This document shows positions 9,015 to 15,927 of a stretch of 27,777 nucleotides of DNA, piece by piece (position 1 is the first letter of the stretch; every line of letters starts with the position of its first letter). Origin of the DNA: UBA6165 sp044233745 (lineage in GTDB: Bacteria > Bacteroidota > Bacteroidia > Flavobacteriales_D > Crocinitomicaceae); NCBI GenBank assembly GCA_044233745.1, contig JBIIJN010000028.1, positions 1 to 27,777 of the forward strand, in the 5' to 3' direction. The notes beneath the pieces are model-generated. The model saw only the letters and a program-made list of their open reading frames with translations. It searched no databases and had not been told where the DNA came from. Made by a program: the position numbers and the translations under genes.

Positions 9015-9167
9015 TTATTCAGGTTTGATTTTGACAATTTTGTTGTCTTTCATTATCACCAAGTACGATTTCTTCTGCTTTTTGAATTCGATTAATCTCT
9101 CATAGACTTTTTCTAAGCCAACAAGTATCTTTGCTCTTAACTCATTTTGTTTCTCTAAAGTATTCAT
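9015..9167 (-). CDS. Small hypothetical protein, 50 residues
   Basis: A short gene in the gap between the RPE-CBS gene and DAHP synthase. The ATG is at 9165-9167 and the TAA at 9015-9017. The protein begins MNTLEKQNELRAKI, continues as a charged amphipathic helix to about residue 34, then ends in a short strand-like, lysine-rich tail (YLVIMKDNKIVKIKPE). Spacing supports it: 18 nt after the upstream stop and 25 nt before the downstream start, all on the same strand. No signal peptide, cysteine or known motif is present. It may be a small regulator or subunit of a neighbouring enzyme, but this is inference from position only. Confidence 0.6.
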   Translation of the reverse strand: MNTLEKQNELRAKILVGLEKVYERLIEFKKQKKSYLVIMKDNKIVKIKPE

Positions 9168-9185
9168 AAAGTTTCAGATAAAAAT

Positions 9186-10190
9186 CTACAATTCTCCTTT
9201 AATAAGATTCACAAAGCTAATCATTCCACAGGTATGACCGCTATTTTCCAAAACGGGCAAATATGAGATGGGGAAGGATTGTTTGCGAATGAGCGTCAAC
9301 ATTTCTTTCACGGTGTTGTGTGCAAAAACGTGAACAGGATTGTGATTGATAATTTCATGGAGCTTCAAATCGCTCGGATTATCGATGTTTTTGAGTAAGC
9401 CGCGGCGTATATCAGCATTGGAAATGATGCCCGAAAATTTTTGGTTTTCATCTTCGATTATCGCAAAGCCAAAGCCAAAATTTTCAATGGTTTGCAACAA
9501 GTTTTTCAAGTTTAAATCGTGTATCGTGAGAATTGGTGCTTCTTCTCTGGTTCGACAGAAATCTTTCAAAACATAAGCCGATTGCACTTCGCGCTGTGTC
9601 AAGTTCATCAAGGCATTTCCCACGCTTGGACCTTTGAATAAATAGGAACCAGAAACGGATACATAAACACCCAGATTTCGCAAAATAAACGAAACTTCTG
9701 CATTCACACCACCATCTACATGCACGCGTTTGTTGGGATATTTCTTGGAGAAATCGCGAATTTTTCTAAAGTTCGTAGCGTCAAATTGTCCACCCGATTG
9801 TCCAGGAATGGTCGCCATTACCAAGAGAAAATCAAAATTAGAATAGGCATCAAAAACACTGACAGGCGTTGGGGTTGTCACAGCCAAGCCTTTAAATCCG
9901 GTGATGTCCTCTGGAATTTGCATCGGCGCTCTCAGGTTTTCATATTGAAAAGTCACAAATTCAACAGGATTGACTCGCAGCAGATCGTAATATTTCTCTG
10001 GTTGTTCTGTGATGATGTGCAAGTCAATCGGAATATCGGATATTTCACGGATGATTTTAATGTCGTCGAAAACGGACAAATCATCGTTGCAATCTACATG
10101 GAATAAGTCAACACCATGTTCATGCAAATCTTTTATGACTTCTTGGATAGCCCGACTTTGATCAGAATATATGGATGCGGAGATTTTCAT
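9186..10190 (-). CDS. Ribulose-phosphate 3-epimerase-like barrel fused to a CBS domain pair
   Basis: A 334-residue fusion. Residues 1-200 resemble ribulose-5-phosphate 3-epimerase, a metal-dependent TIM barrel that interconverts ribulose- and xylulose-5-phosphate. The metal and acid/base positions are kept: H31 and D33 (FHVDC), H58 (DLHI), D159 (HVDGG). The phosphate-binding PGQSGGQF (129-136) and GSYLFKG are also present. The usual MDG after the first His-x-Asp is changed to CND, and the N-terminal loop is divergent. From about residue 212 two CBS motifs follow, including GIISNADIRRG, like the CBS pair of arabinose-5-phosphate isomerase KdsD. CBS pairs usually sense adenylate or other ligands. 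The start overlaps the lipoprotein stop as TAATG, implying translational coupling. The fold is confident; reaction and allosteric ligand are inferred. Confidence 0.8.
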   Translation of the reverse strand: MKISASIYSDQSRAIQEVIKDLHEHGVDLFHVDCNDDLSVFDDIKIIREISDIPIDLHIITEQPEKYYDLLRVNPVEFVTFQYENLRAPMQIPEDITGFKGLAVTTPTPVSVFDAYSNFDFLLVMATIPGQSGGQFDATNFRKIRDFSKKYPNKRVHVDGGVNAEVSFILRNLGVYVSVSGSYLFKGPSVGNALMNLTQREVQSAYVLKDFCRTREEAPILTIHDLNLKNLLQTIENFGFGFAIIEDENQKFSGIISNADIRRGLLKNIDNPSDLKLHEIINHNPVHVFAHNTVKEMLTLIRKQSFPISYLPVLENSGHTCGMISFVNLIKGEL

Positions 10191-10573
10191 TACAAGGCTT
10201 TCGTTTTATCAAATTGTTTGTCGCTAATCAAGATTTGCAATTCTGATTGGGTGAAAACATCTTGTCGTAACATCGAATCGAGTTTGAACAGTTCGAGTTG
10301 AATTTCAAAGGGAATGGCCTCGAGATAATTGGTGTCATTGGCGATTATTTTGAGTTGTATCACTTCGCCTGCTTTGGAGAGTTGAAGATATTGCATGTTG
10401 GTGCCAATGAGCTCTTTTTCCATCCAATAATCGGCAAGTTTTTCTGCTTGTTTTTTAGAAATAGGTTCGAGGTAAAAAACTTGCACTTTTTCACGCACCA
10501 CAACCTCGCCGTAGTTGTTGTTGCAGGCTGCTAAAAATGCCAAAGCGATGAAGATGTAAGTATATTTAATCAT
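10190..10573 (-). CDS. Small predicted lipoprotein of unknown function
   Basis: A 127-residue protein with a lipoprotein signal: a short basic N-terminus, a hydrophobic run and the lipobox LAAC with Cys17. The mature part is mixed alpha/beta, acidic and basic in alternation, with no motif I recognise. It is the first gene of the unit that continues through RPE-CBS, the 50-codon gene, DAHP synthase and the phosphatase. Its TAA shares a base with the ATG of the RPE-CBS gene. Why a lipoprotein should head a sugar-phosphate operon is not obvious. Confidence 0.7.
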   Translation of the reverse strand: MIKYTYIFIALAFLAACNNNYGEVVVREKVQVFYLEPISKKQAEKLADYWMEKELIGTNMQYLQLSKAGEVIQLKIIANDTNYLEAIPFEIQLELFKLDSMLRQDVFTQSELQILISDKQFDKTKAL

Positions 10574-10578
10574 TTGGT

Positions 10579-10586
10579 CAAAGTTA
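10579..10586 (-). promoter_or_regulatory. Possible -7 promoter element of the lipoprotein operon
   Basis: Minus-strand TAACTTTG matches the Bacteroidota -7 consensus TAnnTTTG and lies 5 bp before the lipoprotein ATG. No TTG is present at the usual upstream distance. That spacing would give an almost leaderless message, so the assignment is weak. Confidence 0.25.
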
Positions 10587-10618
10587 GTAAGTTTGTTGAT
10601 TGCACTGTATTTCTAAAG

Positions 10619-10671
10619 CCAAAAAAAAACCGTCCCCAATCCCGATAGCTATCGGGATGGGGACGGTTTCG
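10619..10671 (-). terminator. Strong terminator of the thrS-infC-rpmI-rplT operon with palindromic core
   Basis: On the minus strand AAACCGTCCCC pairs with GGGGACGGTTT (arms at 10659-10669 and 10627-10637), closing on an inner perfect 20-bp palindrome ATCCCGATAGCTATCGGGAT (10639-10658). A single A bulges at 10638. The minus-strand RNA ends in about nine U, as in an intrinsic terminator. It lies about 25 nt after the rplT stop. Confidence 0.9.
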
Positions 10672-10696
10672 TTTGATATAGTGTGTAAACTAATTT

Positions 10697-11044
10697 CTAC
10701 TTCTTAACAGCGTTTACTACTGCCGCAAAAGCATCTGGGTGGTTCATGGCCAAATCTGCCAAAGCTTTTCTATTCAAAGCGATGTTGTTGGCTTTCACTT
10801 TACCCATAAATTCTGAATACGACATTCCGTGTAGTCTGGCACCAGCGTTGATACGCATAATCCACAATGAACGGAAGTTTCTTTTCTTTTGCTTGCGACC
10901 TGAGTATGCATAAACTAAACCTTTTTCAATGGCGTTTTTTGCAACGGTCCAAACATTTTTTCTACGACCAAAGTATCCTTTGGCAAGCTTCATGAACTTT
11001 TTTCTTCTAGCTCTTGAAGCAACGTGATTTACTGATCTTGGCAT
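10697..11044 (-). CDS. rplT: Large ribosomal subunit protein bL20
   Basis: A 115-residue, strongly basic protein of the usual bL20 length. The N-terminus (MPRSVNHVASRARRKKFMKL) and GYFGRRKN are diagnostic, followed by AKNAIEKGLVYAYSGRK and RSLWIMRINAG. bL20 binds 23S rRNA early in 50S assembly, and in several bacteria it represses its own operon through the leader of rpmI. It is the last gene of thrS-infC-rpmI-rplT, separated from rpmI by 123 nt holding a hairpin, an unusually long gap for this gene pair. Confidence 0.98.
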   Translation of the reverse strand: MPRSVNHVASRARRKKFMKLAKGYFGRRKNVWTVAKNAIEKGLVYAYSGRKQKKRNFRSLWIMRINAGARLHGMSYSEFMGKVKANNIALNRKALADLAMNHPDAFAAVVNAVKK

Positions 11045-11123
11045 ATTTTTCTGTTTTTTGGAAGTGTGTGCTGTCTTGTTTCAACAAACTTGGTTACTAC
11101 AATTCCGGGTTTAACAATTAACC

Positions 11124-11165
11124 TTCCCTCAAATCCCGACAACTATCGGCATTCAAACGAGGGAA
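11124..11165. repeat. Hairpin in the rpmI-rplT intergenic gap
   Basis: TTCCCTC (11124-11130) pairs with GAGGGAA (11159-11165), enclosing a second short stem CCGA (11136-11139) with TCGG (11146-11149). No T run follows on the minus strand, so it does not look like a plain terminator. The inner part (CCCGACAACTATCGG) resembles the palindrome core of the operon terminator 500 bp away. It may be an RNA processing site, an L20-binding structure or a decayed palindromic repeat. Confidence 0.55.
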
Positions 11166-11167
11166 AC

Positions 11168-11362
11168 TTACATTAACAATTGAACTTTGATGTTAGGCAC
11201 GTCAGATGGATGCACCAAACCTGCTTTAGTCAATCTGTTTTTTCTTTTCGTGGATTTTTTCGTAAGAATGTGGCTTTTAAAAGCGTGCTTTCTCTTGATT
11301 TTCCCACTTCCAGTTACCGTGAATCTTTTCTTGGCACTGGATCTTGTTTTCATCTTTGGCAT
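11168..11362 (-). CDS. rpmI: Large ribosomal subunit protein bL35
   Basis: A 64-residue very basic protein of standard bL35 length. MPKMKTRSSAKKRFTVTGSG at the start and KRKHAFKSHILTKKSTKRKN in the middle are family hallmarks. It is a structural component of the 50S subunit. The gene lies 39 nt after infC and upstream of rplT, the conserved order in most bacteria. Confidence 0.97.
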   Translation of the reverse strand: MPKMKTRSSAKKRFTVTGSGKIKRKHAFKSHILTKKSTKRKNRLTKAGLVHPSDVPNIKVQLLM

Positions 11363-11401
11363 TTCTACTTTGTTTTTGAAGTTAACACTATATCAAAATC
11401 G

Positions 11402-11950
11402 TTATTTCTTTTTCGGGTTGATCATGATGGTCATGCGCTTGCCTTCTAATTTCGGCATTTGCTCCACCAAACCAACTTCTTCTAATTCTTGTGCAAAACG
11501 CAACAGCAAGATTTCTCCACGCTCTTTAAACACAATCGTTCTTCCTCGGAAAAATACAAATGCTTTCACTTTGTTGCCTTCTTCCAAGAATTTGCGGGCA
11601 TGGTTGAGCTTGAAGTTGAAGTCGTGGTCGTCCGTATTTGGACCAAAACGCACTTCTTTCATACTCACTTTTGCCTGCTTGGCTTTCAATTCTTTTTGTT
11701 TCTTCTTTTGGTCGTATAAGAATTTACGATAGTCCAAGATTTTACAAACAGGTGGAACGGCGTTTGGTGATATTTCAACCAAGTCCAATTCCTGTGATTC
11801 GGCTAAAGCAATTGCTTCAGGTGTTGGTAAAACTAATGGTTCGGCACCGTCGCGAACAATTCTTACTTCGCGAGCAATAATCTTGTTGTTAATTCGATGC
11901 AGCTCCTCAACTTGTCTCGGTTGAGGTCTTCTTCCTTGCGGTTTTCTCAT
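11402..11950 (-). CDS. infC: Translation initiation factor IF-3
   Basis: A 182-residue protein of normal IF-3 length. The N-domain has RINNKIIAREVRIV and the linker region contains KILDYRKFLYDQKKKQKE. The C-domain has KEVRFGPNTDDHDFNFKLNH and KVKAFVFFRGR. It binds the 30S subunit, keeps 50S off and proofreads start-codon pairing. The start is an ordinary ATG (11948-11950), unlike the AUU start of the enterobacterial gene. A 19-nt gap separates it from thrS and 39 nt from rpmI, so co-transcription is expected. Confidence 0.97.
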   Translation of the reverse strand: MRKPQGRRPQPRQVEELHRINNKIIAREVRIVRDGAEPLVLPTPEAIALAESQELDLVEISPNAVPPVCKILDYRKFLYDQKKKQKELKAKQAKVSMKEVRFGPNTDDHDFNFKLNHARKFLEEGNKVKAFVFFRGRTIVFKERGEILLLRFAQELEEVGLVEQMPKLEGKRMTIMINPKKK

Positions 11951-11969
11951 TCAGTAAAAAGAATTACTA

Positions 11970-13910
11970 TTAATTGTTGTTTATTTCGTTGTTGACCAAA
12001 CCTTGCACCAATGCTGCAAAATCGGTAATGTCCATCGCGCCCAAATCTCCTTCGCCTCTTCGGCGCACGGAAACCTTGTTGCTGCCTGCTTCTTGTTCCC
12101 CAACTATCAACATAAAAGGGGTTTTGGAAAGCTCAGCCTCGCGGATTTTCTTGCCAATTTTTTCGTTCCTGTCGTCAACGAAGCCGCGAATATCGGAATT
12201 ATTTAGCACTTGACGCACACTTTCAGCATATTCGTTGAATTTTTCGCTAATCGGTAAAATCGCAAATTGCTCAGTTGCAAGCCATAAGGGGAAGTCGCCT
12301 GCGCAGTGTTCCAACAACACGGCCACAAAGCGTTCCATCGAACCAAAAGGCGCTCGGTGAATCATTACTGGGCGGTGTTTTTCATTATCTGCACCGATGT
12401 ATTCCAATTCAAAACGCTCTGGTAAATTGTAGTCCACCTGAATCGTGCCCAATTGCCATTCTCTGCCCAAAGCATCTTTCACCATGAAGTCGAGTTTCGG
12501 ACCATAGAATGCGGCTTCACCATATTCAACCACGGTATTCAAGTCTTTTTCTGCCGTGGCTTCAATAATCGCCGATTCTGCTTTTTCCCAATTTTCGTCA
12601 GAACCAATATATTTCTCAGGATTGTTGGGGTCGCGCAAGGAAATTTGTGCCTTGAATTCAGTAAAATTCAGTGTTTTGAAAATATACAAAACCAAGTCGA
12701 TTACTTTCTGAAATTCACCTTTCACTTGGTCGGGTGTACAGAAAATGTGGGCATCATCTTGGGTAAATCCACGAACGCGTGTCAAACCGTGCAGCTCACC
12801 ACTTTGCTCATAACGATAAACGGTTCCAAATTCTGCAAAACGCACTGGCAAATCGCGGTATGAGCGCGGACTGGATTTGTAAATTTCGCAGTGGTGCGGA
12901 CAGTTCATCGGTTTCAACAAAAACTCCTCATTTTCATCCGGCGTTCTTATCGGTTGAAAAGAGTCGGCGCCGTATTTGGCGTAGTGTCCAGAACAAACAT
13001 ACAATTCTTTGCTCCCAATATGTGGCGTAATTACTTGTTCGTAACCCGCTTTTCTTTGCGCAGCTTTTAAGAAGTTTTCCAAACGTTCTCTCAATGCCGC
13101 ACCTTTAGGCAACCAAAGTGGTAATCCTTGTCCAACTCTTTGTGAGAAAGTAAACAAGCCCAATTCTTTACCCAAACGGCGGTGGTCACGTTTTTTGGCT
13201 TCTTCCAATCTTTGCAGGTAATCCGTTAAATCTTGGTTGTTGGTAAACGTGATGCCGTAAATACGCGTCAACTGTTTGTTTTTCTCATCGCCACGCCAGT
13301 AAGCACCAGCAATTGAAGTCAATTTGATGGCTTTGATGAATCCTGTATTTGGTATATGAGGTCCTCGACATAAATCAGTGAAACCTCCTTGTGTATAAAA
13401 TGTAATCTCGCCATCCACGAGGTCTTGCAAAAGCTCCAATTTATATGGGTCTTGACGCTCAGTGAAATAAGCTATGGCATCGGCTTTGGAAATCTTCTGA
13501 CGCGCAAATTCATTTTTCTGACGCGCCAAAAGCTTCATGTATTCTTCAATTTTCTGAAGGTCGGCCTCGGCAATGTTGTCGTCACCAAAGTCGATGTCGT
13601 AATAAAATCCATTGGTTACCGGCGGACCGATAGCGAACTTGGCATTGGGGTAGTAGTACTGAATCGCCTCAGCCATCAAGTGCGCAGACGAGTGCCACAT
13701 GGTTGCTTTTCCTTCATCATCGTTCCACGTGAGCAGTTGCAAAGAGGAGTTGTTTTCAATCGGTAGCCCAGCATCTACCACGTGTCCGTTAACTTTGGCA
13801 GCGAGTACATTTCTCGCCAAACCTTCGCTAATACTACGCGCTACATCTAGCGAACTGACTCCCGATTCATACGAGCGAACCGAACCATCAGGAAGCGTAA
13901 TTTCTATCAT
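11970..13910 (-). CDS. thrS: Threonyl-tRNA synthetase
   Basis: Charges tRNA-Thr with threonine and edits Ser-tRNA-Thr. Domains run in the normal order. A TGS domain starts at ITLPDGSVRSYE. The editing domain has HSSAHLMAEA and DLCRGPH. The class II core has motif 2 (FAEFGTVYRYEQSGELHG), RGFTQDDAHIF, the zinc cysteine in MNCPHHCEIY and motif 3 near HRAPFGSMERF. A C-terminal anticodon-binding domain follows. I start at the ATG 13908-13910 (646 residues, MIEITLPDG), because the TGS domain begins there; seven further residues to 13931 would cover the -7 promoter element. First gene of the translation operon. Confidence 0.96.
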   Translation of the reverse strand: MIEITLPDGSVRSYESGVSSLDVARSISEGLARNVLAAKVNGHVVDAGLPIENNSSLQLLTWNDDEGKATMWHSSAHLMAEAIQYYYPNAKFAIGPPVTNGFYYDIDFGDDNIAEADLQKIEEYMKLLARQKNEFARQKISKADAIAYFTERQDPYKLELLQDLVDGEITFYTQGGFTDLCRGPHIPNTGFIKAIKLTSIAGAYWRGDEKNKQLTRIYGITFTNNQDLTDYLQRLEEAKKRDHRRLGKELGLFTFSQRVGQGLPLWLPKGAALRERLENFLKAAQRKAGYEQVITPHIGSKELYVCSGHYAKYGADSFQPIRTPDENEEFLLKPMNCPHHCEIYKSSPRSYRDLPVRFAEFGTVYRYEQSGELHGLTRVRGFTQDDAHIFCTPDQVKGEFQKVIDLVLYIFKTLNFTEFKAQISLRDPNNPEKYIGSDENWEKAESAIIEATAEKDLNTVVEYGEAAFYGPKLDFMVKDALGREWQLGTIQVDYNLPERFELEYIGADNEKHRPVMIHRAPFGSMERFVAVLLEHCAGDFPLWLATEQFAILPISEKFNEYAESVRQVLNNSDIRGFVDDRNEKIGKKIREAELSKTPFMLIVGEQEAGSNKVSVRRRGEGDLGAMDITDFAALVQGLVNNEINNN

Positions 13911-13928
13911 TGTGTTTAAAATTTGGCG

Positions 13929-13936
13929 CAAAGGTA
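13929..13936 (-). promoter_or_regulatory. Likely -7 element of the thrS operon promoter
   Basis: Minus-strand TACCTTTG fits TAnnTTTG and ends 18 bp before the thrS ATG chosen here, a plausible leader length. The -33 TTG is not clear. The remainder of the 13932-14072 gap shows only weak inverted repeats and no gene. Confidence 0.45.
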
Positions 13937-14063
13937 GTTATATTTTTTTCATGGCTGTTCGCTTTTGGGCATTGGCTTTTAGCTGCTTGTTGCTGTGGCG
14001 AAAAGGGTAAGCAAATAACTTTCGAAGCAATTGAAGTTATAGGAATACGACTTTAGAGGTTAT

Positions 14064-14087
14064 TGTAGGCCCCTAAAAAAACCTACA
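14064..14087 (-). terminator. Possible weak terminator overlapping the phosphatase stop codon
   Basis: Minus-strand TGTAGG (14082-14087) and CCTACA (14064-14069) can pair around a 12-nt loop containing the T run and the TAG stop of the phosphatase gene. The stem is only 6 bp and the T run is in the loop, so terminator function is doubtful. Confidence 0.25.
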
Positions 14088-15302
14088 AGTCAACACAGCC
14101 GTGTCATCCACATAATCTTCTTCGCCGCGCCAAGCGTCTAGTTTGGAGAAGAGTAGGGCGTTGAGGTCGTCGGTTTTGAGGGGGTAGAAATCGTGGATAA
14201 TTTTGATGAGTCGCTCTACTTGGAATTGCTCGTTTTTGGGATTCACGAGTTCTACAACGCCATCGGTGTAGAGGGAAATGGTTGCGTTTTTGGGGAGTTC
14301 AATTTCTGAAGAATTGAGGAAAGGCAATTCTTGGAACATACCCAAGCCAATGGTACCTGTGTCGAGATCGGTGACATTTCTGCCGTCGGTGAGGATGGGG
14401 TAGTTGTGCCCCGCGTTTACATATTGCAGCTTGCGATTTTGCAAATCCACCATGCCGATGAAGAAGGTGATGAATTTTTCGCCTTTGGCATTCGCATACA
14501 CGATGTGATTCAATTCGCTGACCAATTCTTCGAGATTGAAATTGTTGTAAGTCGCCAAAGCGCGCACACAGGCTTGAAAATTGGCCATCAACAAAGCAGC
14601 CGAAACTCCTTTTCCAGAAACATCAGCAATGCAAAAAATGTATTGATCCACGCCAATGGGGAAGAAATCGTAATAATCGCCGCCAACTTCGCGATGCGTG
14701 TGGTATTTTGCGGAAATGTCCATGCGCTCGTTTTTGGGCAAGTCGGAAGGGAAGAGGAATTGCTGCATTTCTTTAGCGATTTCCAGTTCTTTTTTCAATT
14801 CCACTTGGCGCATCATTTCTTTGGTGAGGCGTTTGTTTTCCAAGGCTACCACAAGCACGTTGGTGATGGTTTGCAAAAAGCGGGTCAAGCGCGGCTGACT
14901 CAGATTGGAAAGCTGGTTGATTTCGTCCACAATGAGTAAAAAGGCCAGTTTGTTGGCTTTGTGGGAAACGGGAATGATGTAGTCGAATTCATTTAAAACC
15001 TCAACTTTGGAGGAATCGAGAAGTGTCACTTCTTCAAAACGAAACAAATCGCGTTCGATATTGAAATCTCGGAGTTTGGCTTTAACACCGGATTTTAGGG
15101 CCACTTGCCAATCATCGCGTTTGATGATGAACATGAATTTGGTGAGGTTGAGCTGTTGTTTGAGAATAAATTCGAACAATTGGATGAGTTGCTCGTATGG
15201 CGTATTGCTGTTGATGGCATTGGTCAATTCGAGCAGCGATTGGAGTTTTAAGTCTCCAAAATTGATTTGTTCTTCTAATATGTGCTCGCGTTTTTTTTCC
15301 AT
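14073..15302 (-). CDS. PP2C-family SpoIIE-type serine/threonine phosphatase with N-terminal GAF-like sensor
   Basis: A 409-residue cytosolic protein. Residues about 20-155 form a GAF-like sensor region, linked by a short coiled coil (about 160-182, KKELEIAKEMQ) to a PP2C/RsbU-SpoIIE domain. Metal and catalytic motifs are REVGGDYYD (D209, D212), ADVSGKG (226-232), YVNAGHNYP, LYTDGVVE and a terminal DDTAV. Such phosphatases commonly act on anti-sigma-antagonist or other phosphoserine proteins in stress or partner-switching pathways. No kinase or STAS protein lies nearby, so the target is unknown. The gene follows the GxxExxY gene by 14 nt. A 6-bp stem overlaps its stop codon. Confidence 0.88.
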   Translation of the reverse strand: MEKKREHILEEQINFGDLKLQSLLELTNAINSNTPYEQLIQLFEFILKQQLNLTKFMFIIKRDDWQVALKSGVKAKLRDFNIERDLFRFEEVTLLDSSKVEVLNEFDYIIPVSHKANKLAFLLIVDEINQLSNLSQPRLTRFLQTITNVLVVALENKRLTKEMMRQVELKKELEIAKEMQQFLFPSDLPKNERMDISAKYHTHREVGGDYYDFFPIGVDQYIFCIADVSGKGVSAALLMANFQACVRALATYNNFNLEELVSELNHIVYANAKGEKFITFFIGMVDLQNRKLQYVNAGHNYPILTDGRNVTDLDTGTIGLGMFQELPFLNSSEIELPKNATISLYTDGVVELVNPKNEQFQVERLIKIIHDFYPLKTDDLNALLFSKLDAWRGEEDYVDDTAVLTCRFF

Positions 15303-15316
15303 GTGCTGTTTATGAA

Positions 15317-15688
15317 TCAGTTCGCAATCCTTTTGATTCCTTGTTTTAATGTGCTGACGTGGAAATTGAGCAATAGGTCCAAGGGATAATTGCCGAGTTT
15401 TAAATAGGTAAGTACTTGGGCTGTGTGAACATCCGTGAATTGTTCGACTGTTTTTATTTCGATTACTATTTCGTCATTTACTAATAAATCTATGCGGTAG
15501 CCATGGTCTAGTTTGACGTCTTTGTAAATGATGGGCATTGGTTTTTCTTTGGTAACGTTAAGTCCTTTTTCACACAACTCAAAATATAAGCATTCCTGAT
15601 ATGCTGATTCGAGAAGTCCTGGGCCCAGCTGAGAATGCACTTCCCTGGCGCAACCAATGATGAGATGAGTGATTTCGTTTCTTGTCAT
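15317..15688 (-). CDS. GxxExxY family protein (PD-(D/E)XK nuclease-like fold)
   Basis: A 123-residue protein named for its signature, here GLLESAY (G24, E27, Y30). Downstream the order D67 (YRIDLLV) then EIK (E77, K79) matches the core of PD-(D/E)XK nucleases, so the active-site residues look intact, although no biochemical role is settled for the family. Members are often multicopy in Bacteroidota and other environmental genomes, frequently beside short repeats. Here a block of CACAGAG-type repeats lies just upstream (15756-15863). It precedes the SpoIIE-type phosphatase gene by 14 nt and may be co-transcribed with it. Family call is firm and function unknown. Confidence 0.88.
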   Translation of the reverse strand: MTRNEITHLIIGCAREVHSQLGPGLLESAYQECLYFELCEKGLNVTKEKPMPIIYKDVKLDHGYRIDLLVNDEIVIEIKTVEQFTDVHTAQVLTYLKLGNYPLDLLLNFHVSTLKQGIKRIAN

Positions 15689-15755
15689 CAGATTTGGGAG
15701 TTAGTTGAGGTATAGAGAGTTGAACCAAAGGGTTTCACGGAGGAGTAGGTTGTTA

Positions 15756-15863
15756 CACAGAGTTTCACTGAGTTTGCACAGAGTTTCACTGAGGGGTGTA
15801 ACCTCAAATTTTCTACTGAATTATATCTCCGTGTTACTCTGTGGCTCTCTGTGCTGCTCTGTG
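15756..15863. repeat. CACAGAG / CTCTGTG repeat cluster upstream of the GxxExxY gene
   Basis: Two perfect 17-bp direct repeats CACAGAGTTTCACTGAG occur at 15756-15772 and 15777-15793 (period 21 bp). The complementary word CTCTGTG occurs three times at 10-bp period (15837, 15847, 15857). The two halves are inverted relative to each other and could form an extended imperfect stem. This fills most of the 239-bp gap 15689-15927, where no other gene was seen. Confidence 0.8.
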
Positions 15864-15927
15864 GCATAGCTTTTATATTTAGTCTCTTTTCTATTAAATC
15901 TATTTTAAACGTTGAGGTTTTATTTTC

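Noticed and set aside
8990..9037. Upstream start for DAHP synthase at 9037
   Set aside because: It overlaps the 3' end of the short operon gene and adds residues (SKSNLNNLQ) unlike the family's usual MII-K start.
11124..11165. Terminator between rpmI and rplT
   Set aside because: No U tail follows on the minus strand, and termination there would separate two genes that are nearly always co-expressed.
14015..14040. ATAACTT/AAGTTAT inverted repeat in the thrS upstream gap
   Set aside because: Only 7 bp of AT-rich stem with no T run; compatible with chance.
14331..14939. 202-codon open frame opposite the SpoIIE-type phosphatase
   Set aside because: Antisense to conserved PP2C motifs; the peptide is low-complexity and histidine/phenylalanine-rich, as expected from a shadow frame.
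15756..15863. Possible CRISPR array
   Set aside because: Only two copies of a 17-bp unit with 4-bp gaps and no cas genes; spacing is far too short for spacers.
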